Assembly: GCF_018131005.1 (NCBI RefSeq)
Contig: NZ_JAFCJK010000007.1
Location: 186,001-250,000, forward strand
Length of the DNA: 64,000 nt
DNA from: Bradyrhizobium lablabi
GTDB lineage: Bacteria > Pseudomonadota > Alphaproteobacteria > Rhizobiales > Xanthobacteraceae
Direction: 5' to 3'
The notes beneath the pieces were generated by a model. It had not been told where the DNA came from. It saw only the letters and a program-made list of their open reading frames with translations, and searched no databases. Position 1 is the stretch's first letter; every line of letters begins with the position of its first letter. Position numbers and translations under genes: made by a program. Of the stretch, positions 31,012 through 39,517 are shown piece after piece.

Positions 31012-32487
31012 TCACCACCATTTCGCCGGCGTGAAGCGGCCGGCGGCCTGCTCGATCACCTCGCCGAGGGAGAACAAGGTCTCCTCGTCGAACGGACGCC
31101 CGATCAGTTGCAGACCGAGCGGCAGGTCCTGCACATCCTTGCCCGCGGGAACGGCAATGCCGGGCAGGCCCGCCATGTTCACGGTTACCGTGAAGATGTC
31201 GTTGAGATACATCTCGACCGGATCGGCGCCGCCCTTCTCGCCAACGCCAAACGCCGCCGACGGCGTGGCCGGTGTCAGGATCGCGTTCACCCCTTTGGCG
31301 AAGCAGTCCTCGAAGTCCTTCTTGATCAGCGTCCGCACTTTCTGCGCGCGCAGGTAATAGGCATCATAGTAGCCGGCCGACAGCACATAGGTGCCGATCA
31401 TCACGCGGCGGCGCACCTCGTCGCCAAAGCCTTCGGCGCGGGTGTTCTCGTACATCTCTCCGATCGAGCGGCCCGGCATGCGCAATCCGTAGCGCACGCC
31501 GTCGTAGCGCGCGAGGTTGGACGAAGCCTCCGCCGGCGCCACGATATAATAAGCCGGCAGTGCGTATTTGGTGTGCGGCAGCGAGATCTCGACGAGCTCG
31601 GCGCCGGCCGCCTTCAGCCATGCCGCCCCCTCGCTCCAGAGTTTCTCGATCTCCGCCGGCATGCCGTCGAGTCGATACTCCTTGGGGATGCCGATCCTCA
31701 TGCCCTTCACGGATTTGCCGATCGCAGCCTCGTAGTCGGGCACGCCGATCTCGGCCGACGTCGTGTCCTTGGGATCATGGCCGGCCATCGAGCGCATCAG
31801 GATTGCCGCGTCACGCACGCTGCGCGCGATCGGGCCGGCCTGATCGAGCGAGGACGCGAACGCCACGATACCCCAGCGCGAGCAGCGGCCATAGGTGGGC
31901 TTGACGCCGACGGTCGCGGTGAAGGCGGCCGGCTGACGGATCGAGCCGCCGGTGTCGGTCGCGGTCGCGCCCATGCACAAGAGCGCCGCCACCGCCGACG
32001 CCGAACCACCCGACGAACCGCCCGGCACCAGATCGGTGTTGGAGCCTTCGCGCCGCCAAGGATTGATCACCGGGCCAAAGCAGGATGTCTCGTTCGACGA
32101 GCCCATCGCAAATTCGTCGTTGTTGAGCTTGCCAAGCAGCACAGCGCCGTCACGCCAGAGCTGCGAGGTCACGGTCGACTCGTAGGGCGGGATGAAATTG
32201 CCGAGGATCTTCGAGCATGCCGTCGTGCGGATGTCGCGGGTCGCGAACAGATCCTTGATGCCGAGCGGTATGCCGGCGAGCGGGCCGCCCTCGCCCTTTG
32301 CAATCTTCGCGTCCGCGGCCTTCGCCATCTCGCGCGCACGGTCCGGCGTCTCCAGCACGTACGCGTTGAGCACACGCGCGGCTTCGATCGCGGTGAGATG
32401 CGCATCGGTCAATTCGAGCGCAGTGAAGGACTTGTTCGCGAGGCCGGCCTTGGCCTCGGCGATGGTCATCGATGTCAAATCAGTCAT
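31012..32487 (-). CDS. gatA: Asp-tRNA(Asn)/Glu-tRNA(Gln) amidotransferase subunit A
   Basis: The 491-residue amidase-signature protein releases ammonia from glutamine for the GatB subunit. The Ser-cisSer-Lys triad is visible: Lys78 in GIPLGIKDLF, Ser158 in PGGSSGGSAS and Ser182 in TDTGGSIRQPA. The glutamine-binding region and the C-terminal PLGLQLIGRPFDEETLFSLG block are intact. Its ATG overlaps the stop of the small gene upstream (32484-32487). Confidence 0.97.
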   Translation of the reverse strand: MTDLTSMTIAEAKAGLANKSFTALELTDAHLTAIEAARVLNAYVLETPDRAREMAKAADAKIAKGEGGPLAGIPLGIKDLFATRDIRTTACSKILGNFIPPYESTVTSQLWRDGAVLLGKLNNDEFAMGSSNETSCFGPVINPWRREGSNTDLVPGGSSGGSASAVAALLCMGATATDTGGSIRQPAAFTATVGVKPTYGRCSRWGIVAFASSLDQAGPIARSVRDAAILMRSMAGHDPKDTTSAEIGVPDYEAAIGKSVKGMRIGIPKEYRLDGMPAEIEKLWSEGAAWLKAAGAELVEISLPHTKYALPAYYIVAPAEASSNLARYDGVRYGLRMPGRSIGEMYENTRAEGFGDEVRRRVMIGTYVLSAGYYDAYYLRAQKVRTLIKKDFEDCFAKGVNAILTPATPSAAFGVGEKGGADPVEMYLNDIFTVTVNMAGLPGIAVPAGKDVQDLPLGLQLIGRPFDEETLFSLGEVIEQAAGRFTPAKWW

Positions 32488-32696
32488 TTATTGATCGGGC
32501 TGCAGAAGAACGGAGACAGGGTCTTGTCGTTGGCGGGATCATCCTGCCTGGCAAAGGCCTTGTCGGCGGCCTCAAGCTGGTCGAGGACGGCATCGATCGC
32601 CTTGTTTGGATCGGCGGTCTTGCCCTGCCGCTCCATCGCGTCGAGATAGTTCATGTAGGCCTGATAGGCCTTTTCGTCGTCGCAAAGCAGGCACAT
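32484..32696 (-). CDS. Small conserved protein between gatC and gatA
   Basis: The 70-residue product, MCLLCDDEKAYQAYMNYLDA followed by MERQGKTADPNKAIDAVLDQ, has a CxxC at its N-terminus and is helical. It is coupled to gatA by ATGA and lies 23 bases after gatC. The position inside the gat operon suggests co-expression, but no role is known. Confidence 0.65.
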   Translation of the reverse strand: MCLLCDDEKAYQAYMNYLDAMERQGKTADPNKAIDAVLDQLEAADKAFARQDDPANDKTLSPFFCSPINK

Positions 32697-32719
32697 CGAA
32701 TTGTCGTCCCTTAAGCGAG

Positions 32720-33007
32720 TTATTCAACCACCTTGGGCACCAGGAAGAAATGGTTTTGCGCGTCGGGCGCATTCCTGACGATATCGTCGGCGATGTCGCC
32801 ATCTTTGACCACATCGGCGCGCTTCTTCATCTCCATCGGCGTCACCGAGGTCATAGGCTCGACGCCGTCGATCTTCACTTCCGACAACTGCTCGACAAAG
32901 GCCAAAATCGCGTTCAGTTCGCCCTGGAGATGGGGAACTTCGGCGTCACTGACTGCAATTCGCGCCAGATGCGCGATGCGGCGAACGGTCGTGGCGTCAA
33001 CGGACAT
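32720..33007 (-). CDS. gatC: Asp-tRNA(Asn)/Glu-tRNA(Gln) amidotransferase subunit C
   Basis: The 95-residue product, MSVDATTVRRIAHLARIAVS, then EVPHLQGELNAILAFVEQLS and VKIDGVEPMTSVTPMEMKKR, ending with DAQNHFFLVPKVVE, matches GatC throughout. GatC stabilises the GatA-GatB complex. The ATG at 33007 agrees with the family N-terminus. It is the first gene of the gat operon. Confidence 0.95.
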   Translation of the reverse strand: MSVDATTVRRIAHLARIAVSDAEVPHLQGELNAILAFVEQLSEVKIDGVEPMTSVTPMEMKKRADVVKDGDIADDIVRNAPDAQNHFFLVPKVVE

Positions 33008-33129
33008 TATATAGGGCCTCAGGCTGGAACTGCAGCCCGCCGTATAGCAGAGGCCGGTTTTGCGCCGCAACCGCGGCGGCCAGCCGCCGGAGGAGTCTTA
33101 CCTCTCGTTAGGGGGGACTGCGAAACAGC

Positions 33130-34206
33130 TCAGCCCGCCATCCGGCTCATTCGTGCCAGCGCGGCGCCCGCCAGCGCCCGGGTCAGCTCGGCGGCGGGCA
33201 TTTCACGCCCCATTCTGATCGCCTGGCCGGCCCACAGATTGGTGAAATCGACCCTGCCCTGCTTCTCGGCGGCCGCCTTCAACGGTGCGAGGGCGGTCGC
33301 GGCGTGGGGGAACGCCGGCGCGTCGTGCGAGATCGGACCGACCTCGCGCATGACGCGGTTGGCGACGCCGCGCGCGGGCCGGCCAGTCATGACATTGGTG
33401 ATGACGGTCGACTCGTCTCCCGCTTGTGCCAACGCAGTACGCTGCGGCGCGCTCAGTTTGGACTCCGGGCAGCGCAGATAGGCCGAGCCGATCTGCACGC
33501 CGGATGCACCCAGCGCGAACGCGGCTGCGATCCCTCGTCCATCGGCAATGCCGCCGGCTGCGATGACAGGCACCTTCGCCGCATCGACCACCTGCGGCAC
33601 CAATGCGAACGTGCCGGGCTGCTCGGCGATATTGTCGGTCAGGAACATGCCGCGATGGCCGCCCGCCTCGGCGCCCTGCGCGATGATGACGTCGGCACCG
33701 TTCTCCTCGAGCCAGATCGCCTCCTTCACAGTGGTGGCGGACGACACCACGAGGCAGCCCGCCGCCTTCACGCGCTGGACCAATTTCGGCTCCGGCAGAC
33801 CGAAATGGAAACTGACCACCTCGGGCTTCAGCTCCTCGACCACTTCGCAGAACGCGGCGTCGAACGGCGCACGGTTCGCGGCGTTGACGGGCGCGTTGGG
33901 GTCGAGCCCATGCTCGCGATAATACGGCGCAAGCCGCTGCCGCCACGCCGCCTCGCGCGCCAGATCGGTCTCGACCGCCTTGTGGGAGAAGAAATTCAGG
34001 TTGACCGGAGCGGCAACGCGCTGGCGAACGATGTTGACCTGCTCACGCGCCTTGTCCGCCGACAGCAGCGCGCATGGCAGAGAGCCGAGCCCGCCGCCCT
34101 CAGCCACGGCAATCGCCAGCTCCGCGTCCATTGCACCCGCCATCGGCGCCAGCACAATCGGGAACTCGGTCTTGAAGAGATCGATTATTCGGCGGTCCGG
34201 CCACAT
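33130..34206 (-). CDS. Nitronate monooxygenase (2-nitropropane dioxygenase family)
   Basis: The 358-residue FMN-dependent TIM-barrel protein oxidises nitroalkanes/nitronates. Signatures include IVLAPMAGAMDAELAIAVAE, FFSHKAV, the FMN-binding GADVIIAQGAEAGGHRGMFL with the catalytic-type His, and VPVIAAGGIADGRGIAAAFA followed by LGASGVQIGSAYLRCPES. It is divergent from the LysR gene at 34424, which may regulate it. Just upstream on the same strand lies a remnant of a second such gene. Confidence 0.9.
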   Translation of the reverse strand: MWPDRRIIDLFKTEFPIVLAPMAGAMDAELAIAVAEGGGLGSLPCALLSADKAREQVNIVRQRVAAPVNLNFFSHKAVETDLAREAAWRQRLAPYYREHGLDPNAPVNAANRAPFDAAFCEVVEELKPEVVSFHFGLPEPKLVQRVKAAGCLVVSSATTVKEAIWLEENGADVIIAQGAEAGGHRGMFLTDNIAEQPGTFALVPQVVDAAKVPVIAAGGIADGRGIAAAFALGASGVQIGSAYLRCPESKLSAPQRTALAQAGDESTVITNVMTGRPARGVANRVMREVGPISHDAPAFPHAATALAPLKAAAEKQGRVDFTNLWAGQAIRMGREMPAAELTRALAGAALARMSRMAG

Positions 34207-34224
34207 GATTTGCCTCGCGGATTA

Positions 34225-34320
34225 TCAGACGACAGAAGGAAGCCAGATTGTGTCCATCGGCGCCAGCAGGATCGGGTGCCGCATGCCCAGAAGCGCCGTC
34301 AATTCAGTGCTGATCGGCAT
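34225..34320 (-). pseudogene. N-terminal remnant of a second nitronate monooxygenase gene
   Basis: The ATG at 34320 opens MPISTELTALLGMRHPILLA and PMD, the standard N-terminus of another branch of the nitronate monooxygenase family, and then runs into TIWLPSVV and TGA. Only about 23 residues of the enzyme remain. The intact family member starts 19 bases further on, so a deletion between tandem paralogues is likely. Confidence 0.6.
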
Positions 34321-34423
34321 ACGTTTGCTCCCTCTACTGGACAGCAAGTCTAAGCCGGCTTAGCATTCTCGGAAAATGAATACTAAAGAACGCTGCTATC
34401 TCCGAAATGAAACGGGCTATGAG

Positions 34424-35314
34424 ATGGAGTTGACCGATCTCCTCACTTTCTCAACTGTCGCAAGGCTCGGGGGCATTACCCGTGCCGCTGACGAGCTCAA
34501 CACCGTTCAGTCGAATGTCACCCAGCGGATCAAGGCTCTCGAAGCCGAGATCGGCACAGCGCTTTTCGAGCGCCACAGTCGCGGCATGACGCTGACCGGC
34601 GCCGGCCGCAGGCTCTTGCCTTACGCGCAACGCATGGCGGCGCTGTCACGAGAAGCGGTGCTCGCGGCGCGCGACGACGGAGAGCCGAAAGGACCGTTGT
34701 CGATCGGCTCAATGGAGACGACGGCCGCGGTGCGCCTGCCAATGCTGCTCGCCGAATTTCACCGCCGCTTCCCCGCGGTGCGCCTGACGCTGAGTACGGC
34801 GACGACCGCCGACCTCGTCGCCGCCGTGCTCGATGGCTCGCTCGACGGCGCGTTCGTTGCCGGGCCGATCGAACACGCCGAACTCATCTCGACCGTCGCC
34901 TTCCGCGAAGAACTGGTGCTGGTCTCCGCGCAGCGCTGGAAGACCCTCGCCGCGTTGCGCGCCGGCACGTCGGAATCCGGGCCGACCGCGCTCGTCTTCC
35001 GCACCGGCTGCACTTATCGGCAGCGCCTTGAACAGGTCTTCGCCGAGTTCGGCTGGCCGTCGGCGGCTCGTTTCGAACTCGGAACGCTCGACGGCATGAT
35101 CGGCTGCGTCGCCGCCGACATGGGCGTGACGATGCTGCCGCGCGCCGTCGTCGAGCGCGACTACGTCAGGGGTGACGTCAACATCCACAAGCTCAGCCCG
35201 CAGCATACGCGGGTCGAGACGCTGTTCATCCAGCGCCGCACCGCGCATCAGTATAGCGCGCTGCAGGGCTTTGTGGCCTGCCTCGACGGCGACGATCGCG
35301 TGGTCGCGGCGTGA
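34424..35314 (+). CDS. LysR-family transcriptional regulator
   Basis: The 296-residue product has the N-terminal winged HTH (MELTDLLTFSTVARLGGITR, ADELNTVQSNVTQRIKALEA) and a periplasmic-binding-like effector domain (GPLSIGSMETTAAVRLPMLL, LDGMIGCVAADMGVTMLPRA). The start at 34424 matches the family N-terminus; upstream in-frame codons from 34376 look non-coding. Divergent orientation to the nitronate monooxygenase gene suggests control of that gene. The effector is unknown. Confidence 0.85.
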   Translation: MELTDLLTFSTVARLGGITRAADELNTVQSNVTQRIKALEAEIGTALFERHSRGMTLTGAGRRLLPYAQRMAALSREAVLAARDDGEPKGPLSIGSMETTAAVRLPMLLAEFHRRFPAVRLTLSTATTADLVAAVLDGSLDGAFVAGPIEHAELISTVAFREELVLVSAQRWKTLAALRAGTSESGPTALVFRTGCTYRQRLEQVFAEFGWPSAARFELGTLDGMIGCVAADMGVTMLPRAVVERDYVRGDVNIHKLSPQHTRVETLFIQRRTAHQYSALQGFVACLDGDDRVVAA

Positions 35315-35323
35315 GGAAACGCG

Positions 35324-37489
35324 TCAGATCCGGATGTCGTCGAACGACTCGATCCGGCGCGGCCCGATTGCGGTCGCCTCATGGGTGTCGGCGGCATCGA
35401 GATTGCCGAAATCGAGCTTCGTCAGTTTCGTCAGGTCCGCGATCGAGACCTGGAAGACCTTGACGTCGGCCTCCGACAGCCTCTCCAGCATATCCGCCTC
35501 GTGAATGCGGTCGATGTCCATGATCAGGTCGCGCTGGCTCATGAGGAATGCCGCGGCCTTCAGGCCGTCATCACCCTTGGTGATCAGAATCTTCCAAAAA
35601 TATTTGGGAATCTGGACGCCGCCGAAGGTCGGATCCTTGTGCGGCCTTCCGGACGGGTTGGGTAGATCGGAGCCGTCGGCGTCGGGCCCATCGAACACCG
35701 GCCCGTTCATTACGATGCCCTTCTGCTCGTCCTTCAGCAGCACGTCGCGCGTATAGTCCTCGAGCCCGGCCCACAATTGCTTGCCCTGGTTGAAGGAGAA
35801 GAACTGCGGCGTGGCGTTGGTGAAGTGGAAGGAATCGTCGCCGTGCTCCTTGGCCTCCGCGACAGTGTCGCCCCAGGTGGCATCGAGGCGGCGAACCAGA
35901 TGACCGCGGTCGAACGGATTGGCGCTACGGTCCGCCTCGAACGTCGATTGCTTCTTGTAGAACTCGTCGCCCACCTGGAGGCCCTCATCGAGGCGCGTGT
36001 CCTTGAACCAGCGGTCACCCTCGCGCTTGCCGACATCCTGCTGCTTGCCACCGTCGATATTGACGCAACTGAAGAACGCGAGCTTGCGTTCCTTGTTCAT
36101 CACCACGCTGTAGTTGAAGTATTTCAACTCGGACTGTCCGGAACGGCCTGTCAGCGTCGCCACCTTCGATTTGAGCGCAGCCGGCAGCTTCGGCAGCGGG
36201 ACCGACAGCTTGCCGGCGCCGATGAAGTTGGGCTTGTAGCCGGGACGCGAGCCCAATGTCGTCTGGTCGATGTGCACCGCCTCGATCACCATACCGGTCG
36301 CGGCGCCCACGCGCGGCCCCGCGGGCGTGACGGGAGGCACCGGAGCGGCGGCCGCCGGCGCAGCCGGGACAACGATGACCTGCCGCTTGATCACCGGAAG
36401 CGGGACACGAATGGGTACGACCAGCGAGGTGGCGTCGCCGGATTGTTCAAGCCACGCATTGTTGCCGTACAGCACCGGCTCGAGCGCAGCCGACGCCTTT
36501 TCTATCGCAACCACAGGCGCAGGGGGCGCGACTTGATCCAGCACTGGCCGGATCACCTGGTTCGAGCCAACCGCCACCTTGAGGTCTGCGACGATCGCGC
36601 TGACGCGCGCGCCCTCGTTGGCGATCCAGTCGATCAGCGACTCGTCCATCGAGGCGTCCCAGACCTTGCCATCCTTGGTCAGGATCCGGTTTTGCGAGTC
36701 CTTCTTCGGGACGCCGCTGTGATGCAGCGCGATCACCTGCCAGAACCGGTTGAAGGCCGGCGAGCCCGAGGAGCCGGCGGTGGTGTCGGTCAGGTACCAC
36801 ACGAAATCGCCGGCATATTTGAGCAGCTTGTTCTCGCGCACGCAGACCTGCTTGGTTTGGCCGCCTGGATGCTGAATGATGGTGAGATACTCGCCGGGAT
36901 CGCCCTTGCCGGGCTCGCCGCTCAGCGGCAACCATCCCCACTCGACGAGGTCGCGCCCCCCCGATTGCGACGTCGGCGCGACCGCCACGATCGAGTAATC
37001 CAGCCGGTCATTGGTGTAGAAGAATTTCTCGGGCTGAAAGCCGAACCGGACGGGCGTGCGCTCTGCTCCGGCAATATCAAGCTCGTAGTCGAAATCGGCG
37101 ATCGAGTTGGTGGCGTCGGCGGGATTGCCGAACACGTGATGATTGGTCATCAACAGGCCGGGGCCGATCATGAAGCCTGACGCATAGCCGATCAGGTTGG
37201 CGCGCGCATCCTTGAGCTGAATGCGGCAGATCGAGTGCGAGGCCTGCGTCCCTTTGGCCAGGTAGTTGATGCTGTCGAGGTCGTTGCCCTGGATGATCCG
37301 CTCGAGCCCGATCTGGACCAGCTGCGGATCGTCGGTCTGCTCCAGCAGTTGACGCTGGCGCAGTTGCTTCTTCTGAACCGACATCTTGATCGGGCCATCA
37401 CCCAGCTTGCGATTGAGCTCCCGCGGCGAAAAATCCGCCTGCTTGAAGCGCTGCTCCGACTTGGCGATGAGGTTCGGTTTGATCAGCAT
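35324..37489 (-). CDS. Trypsin-like serine protease fused to DRGH (DNA/RNA non-specific) nuclease
   Basis: The 721-residue product combines two enzymes. Residues 80-290 are a trypsin-like fold: His of LLMTNHHVFG (about 118), Asp of NDRLDYSIVAV (165), and Ser of TTAGSSGSPAF (241). A Pro/Ala-rich linker spans about 320-390. Residues 440-690 are a beta-beta-alpha-metal nuclease with FDRGHLVRRLDATWG (catalytic His about 530) and FTNATPQFFSFNQGKQLWAG, where Asn binds the metal. There is no signal peptide. GGAGG precedes the second of two adjacent ATGs. The protease may activate the nuclease, as in bacterial conflict or self-killing systems, but that is inference. Confidence 0.85.
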   Translation of the reverse strand: MLIKPNLIAKSEQRFKQADFSPRELNRKLGDGPIKMSVQKKQLRQRQLLEQTDDPQLVQIGLERIIQGNDLDSINYLAKGTQASHSICRIQLKDARANLIGYASGFMIGPGLLMTNHHVFGNPADATNSIADFDYELDIAGAERTPVRFGFQPEKFFYTNDRLDYSIVAVAPTSQSGGRDLVEWGWLPLSGEPGKGDPGEYLTIIQHPGGQTKQVCVRENKLLKYAGDFVWYLTDTTAGSSGSPAFNRFWQVIALHHSGVPKKDSQNRILTKDGKVWDASMDESLIDWIANEGARVSAIVADLKVAVGSNQVIRPVLDQVAPPAPVVAIEKASAALEPVLYGNNAWLEQSGDATSLVVPIRVPLPVIKRQVIVVPAAPAAAAPVPPVTPAGPRVGAATGMVIEAVHIDQTTLGSRPGYKPNFIGAGKLSVPLPKLPAALKSKVATLTGRSGQSELKYFNYSVVMNKERKLAFFSCVNIDGGKQQDVGKREGDRWFKDTRLDEGLQVGDEFYKKQSTFEADRSANPFDRGHLVRRLDATWGDTVAEAKEHGDDSFHFTNATPQFFSFNQGKQLWAGLEDYTRDVLLKDEQKGIVMNGPVFDGPDADGSDLPNPSGRPHKDPTFGGVQIPKYFWKILITKGDDGLKAAAFLMSQRDLIMDIDRIHEADMLERLSEADVKVFQVSIADLTKLTKLDFGNLDAADTHEATAIGPRRIESFDDIRI

Positions 37490-38004
37490 CATTTCCTCCC
37501 GGTCAAAGACAAACCAATCCATGCTCCAGGAAACCCGGATCGGGCCGACCCGTGGGGAGCATGAAATTCGAAGGGCCGGCTGTCGCACAGTTGCGTAGGT
37601 GTTTCACAATCGAACCGTCCTGACTGTTATCAGGATCACAGCTTGAAAATAAAGGTTGTGGCATGTCGCCATGCAACGTGTCGACGAGGCGCTGTTTTTG
37701 TGAAAGCTGCGCGACGGTTCGATTGAAATATTGTGGCAGCCTTGGAAATCAGCGTGAGCGCGCGCGACGCCTCGGCGCGATAGCCTGCCGGTGCACCACG
37801 CCCTTCGCCCTAACGGAAGCTTCCAGCCTGCACGCGCTTCCGCCGGGCGGAATTCTGTTTTCATGGTTCGACAAGGCGCGCAGCGATCGATCCGGCGTCC
37901 TGGATTGTCGCGTATTCCAGATTTCTTTGGAGCGGTATGCGCGACTGCGGTAGGATGACGTACTGTCTACCCACAACCATAACGTCAATCTGGGAGGAAC
38001 GGCG
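37490..38004. other. 515-base intergenic region with a 13-bp inverted repeat
   Basis: No gene is supported. CAATCGAACCGTC at 37607-37619 is exactly inverted as GACGGTTCGATTG at 37713-37725. Between them are small hairpins (CCTGA-CTGTTA-TCAGG; GCATG-TCGC-CATGC), so a structured RNA or miniature element is possible. The rest holds the upstream region of the cyclase gene. Confidence 0.5.
37607..37725. repeat. Miniature inverted-repeat-like element
   Basis: Perfect 13-base terminal inverted repeats lie 93 bases apart, enclosing two internal stem-loops and no open frame of note. No target-site duplication is obvious. It could be a MITE-like relic or a folded RNA. Confidence 0.4.
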
Positions 38005-38940
38005 ATGCGCAACGCATTCGTATTCTGCTGCTCTGTTGCCTTATTGGGGATGTCAGCAACGGCCAGCGCGCAGGACTGGACGAAATCGAAATGGGGACCG
38101 AACGACGAGATCGGGTCTGCCAACTACATGACGCCGGAGCTGGTCGTCAAAGCGGCATCGCTGGTCAAGACCGGCAAGACCTATCCGCTTGGCATTCCCG
38201 TCGACACCAAGACCCCGGCCTATCCGCCACGCACGTTCAAGATCACCATCGTGCAGCCGGGACAGGCCGGCAGCGCCGGCCTCGGCCCGAACAAGGCGAC
38301 CTACAATGACGACATCCTCGACACCTGGGTTGGTATCGGCAGCCAGCTCGACGGTCTCGGGCATCTCGGCGTCGAGCACGTCTATTACAACGGCAACAAG
38401 CTTGCCGACTTCGCCGATCCAACCGGGCTAAAGAAGCTCGGCATCGAGAAGGTCCCGCCGATGGTGACCCGCGGCGTGCTGCTCGACATGGCGGCCTATT
38501 ACAACACCGATGTGGTCAAGGAAGGCACGGCCTTCAACGTCAAGGAGATCGAGGAGGCCGCCAAGAAGCAAGGCGTCGAAATCCGCCAGGGCGATGTCGT
38601 GATCTTCCACACCGGCTGGCTCAGCCTGATCGGCAAGGACGACAAGCGCTACTCGGCCGGCGAACCCGGGCTCGGCGTCGAAGGGGCGAAATACCTGACC
38701 GGCAAGGGCGTCGTCGCGGTCGGCGCCGACACCTGGGGGCTCGAGGTGCTGCCGTTCGAGTCAAAGAACGTGTTCGAGGTACACCAGATCCTGCTCGCGA
38801 TGAACGGGACCTATATCCTGGAGAACATGGACACCGCCGAACTCGCCAAGGACAAGGGTTATGAGTTCCTGTTCGTGCTCGGACAGCCGCGCTGGAGAGG
38901 CGGCGTGCAGAGCATGATCAATCCCGTCGCGATCCGATAA
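38005..38940 (+). CDS. Secreted cyclase-family (kynurenine formamidase-like) metal hydrolase
   Basis: The 311-residue product has a signal peptide (MRNAFVFCCSVALLGMSATA ending SAQ) and the cyclase fold. Its metal-binding region reads GIGSQLDGLGHLGVEHVYYN, where the family usually has HxGTHxD, and QGDVVIFHTGWLSLIGKDDK and VGADTWGLEVLPFE follow. The altered metal motif resembles a subgroup of secreted bacterial cyclase proteins. GGGAGGAA lies about 8 bases before the ATG. Substrate is unknown. A good terminator follows. Confidence 0.85.
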   Translation: MRNAFVFCCSVALLGMSATASAQDWTKSKWGPNDEIGSANYMTPELVVKAASLVKTGKTYPLGIPVDTKTPAYPPRTFKITIVQPGQAGSAGLGPNKATYNDDILDTWVGIGSQLDGLGHLGVEHVYYNGNKLADFADPTGLKKLGIEKVPPMVTRGVLLDMAAYYNTDVVKEGTAFNVKEIEEAAKKQGVEIRQGDVVIFHTGWLSLIGKDDKRYSAGEPGLGVEGAKYLTGKGVVAVGADTWGLEVLPFESKNVFEVHQILLAMNGTYILENMDTAELAKDKGYEFLFVLGQPRWRGGVQSMINPVAIR

Positions 38941-38957
38941 CTGGATACTTGGTTGAC

Positions 38958-38999
38958 GCTGCACCTCGCCCCGTTCGGGAGAGGTGCAGCAAGTGTTTT
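38958..38999 (+). terminator. Rho-independent terminator after the cyclase gene
   Basis: GCTGCACCTC (38958-38967) and GAGGTGCAGC (38981-38990) form a perfect 10-base stem, followed by AAGTGTTTTG. It separates the cyclase gene from ruvX. Confidence 0.75.
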
Positions 39000-39032
39000 G
39001 CCTGCGCATAGCCCTCGTGTTATGCGCAACCC

Positions 39033-39515
39033 ATGCCCGCTCCCGTCCTTCCCCTGATCGACGCTGCATCGCACTGGCCCGACCGGGGCGCCCTGATCGG
39101 CCTCGATCTCGGCACCAAGACCATCGGCGTCGCGGTCTCCGATCCCGATCGGCGGCTCGCGACCGGCGTCGAGACGATCCAGCGCAAGGCCTTCAAGGCG
39201 GACGCGGCGAAGTTGCTCGCGATCGCGACCACGCGGAACGCGGTCGGTTTCGTGCTCGGCCTGCCGATCAACATGGACGGCAGCGAGGGTCCGCGCGCGC
39301 AATCGACCCGCGCCTTCGCGCGCAACTTCTCAGGCCTCACCCCGCTTGCGATCGCGCTGTGGGACGAGCGGCTGTCGACGGCCGCCGTCGAGCGCGAATT
39401 GATCGGCATGGATGTCAGCCGTAGCAGGCGCGCCGAGGTGATCGACGAGCACGCAGCAATCTTCATCCTGCAGGGGGCGCTCGACCGCCTCACGAAGCTG
39501 CGTGAGGACCGCTGA
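39033..39515 (+). CDS. ruvX: Putative Holliday junction resolvase YqgF/RuvX
   Basis: The 160-residue product has the RNase H-like core: GLDLGTKTIGVAVSDPDRR with the first catalytic Asp, VGFVLGLPINMDGSEGPRAQ, LWDERLSTAAVERELIGMDV, and VIDEHAAIFILQGALDR with the last Asp/Glu. Length and motifs match YqgF, implicated in pre-16S rRNA end processing and recombination. It is followed two bases later by a transporter gene. Confidence 0.93.
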   Translation: MPAPVLPLIDAASHWPDRGALIGLDLGTKTIGVAVSDPDRRLATGVETIQRKAFKADAAKLLAIATTRNAVGFVLGLPINMDGSEGPRAQSTRAFARNFSGLTPLAIALWDERLSTAAVERELIGMDVSRSRRAEVIDEHAAIFILQGALDRLTKLREDR

Positions 39516-39517
39516 CC

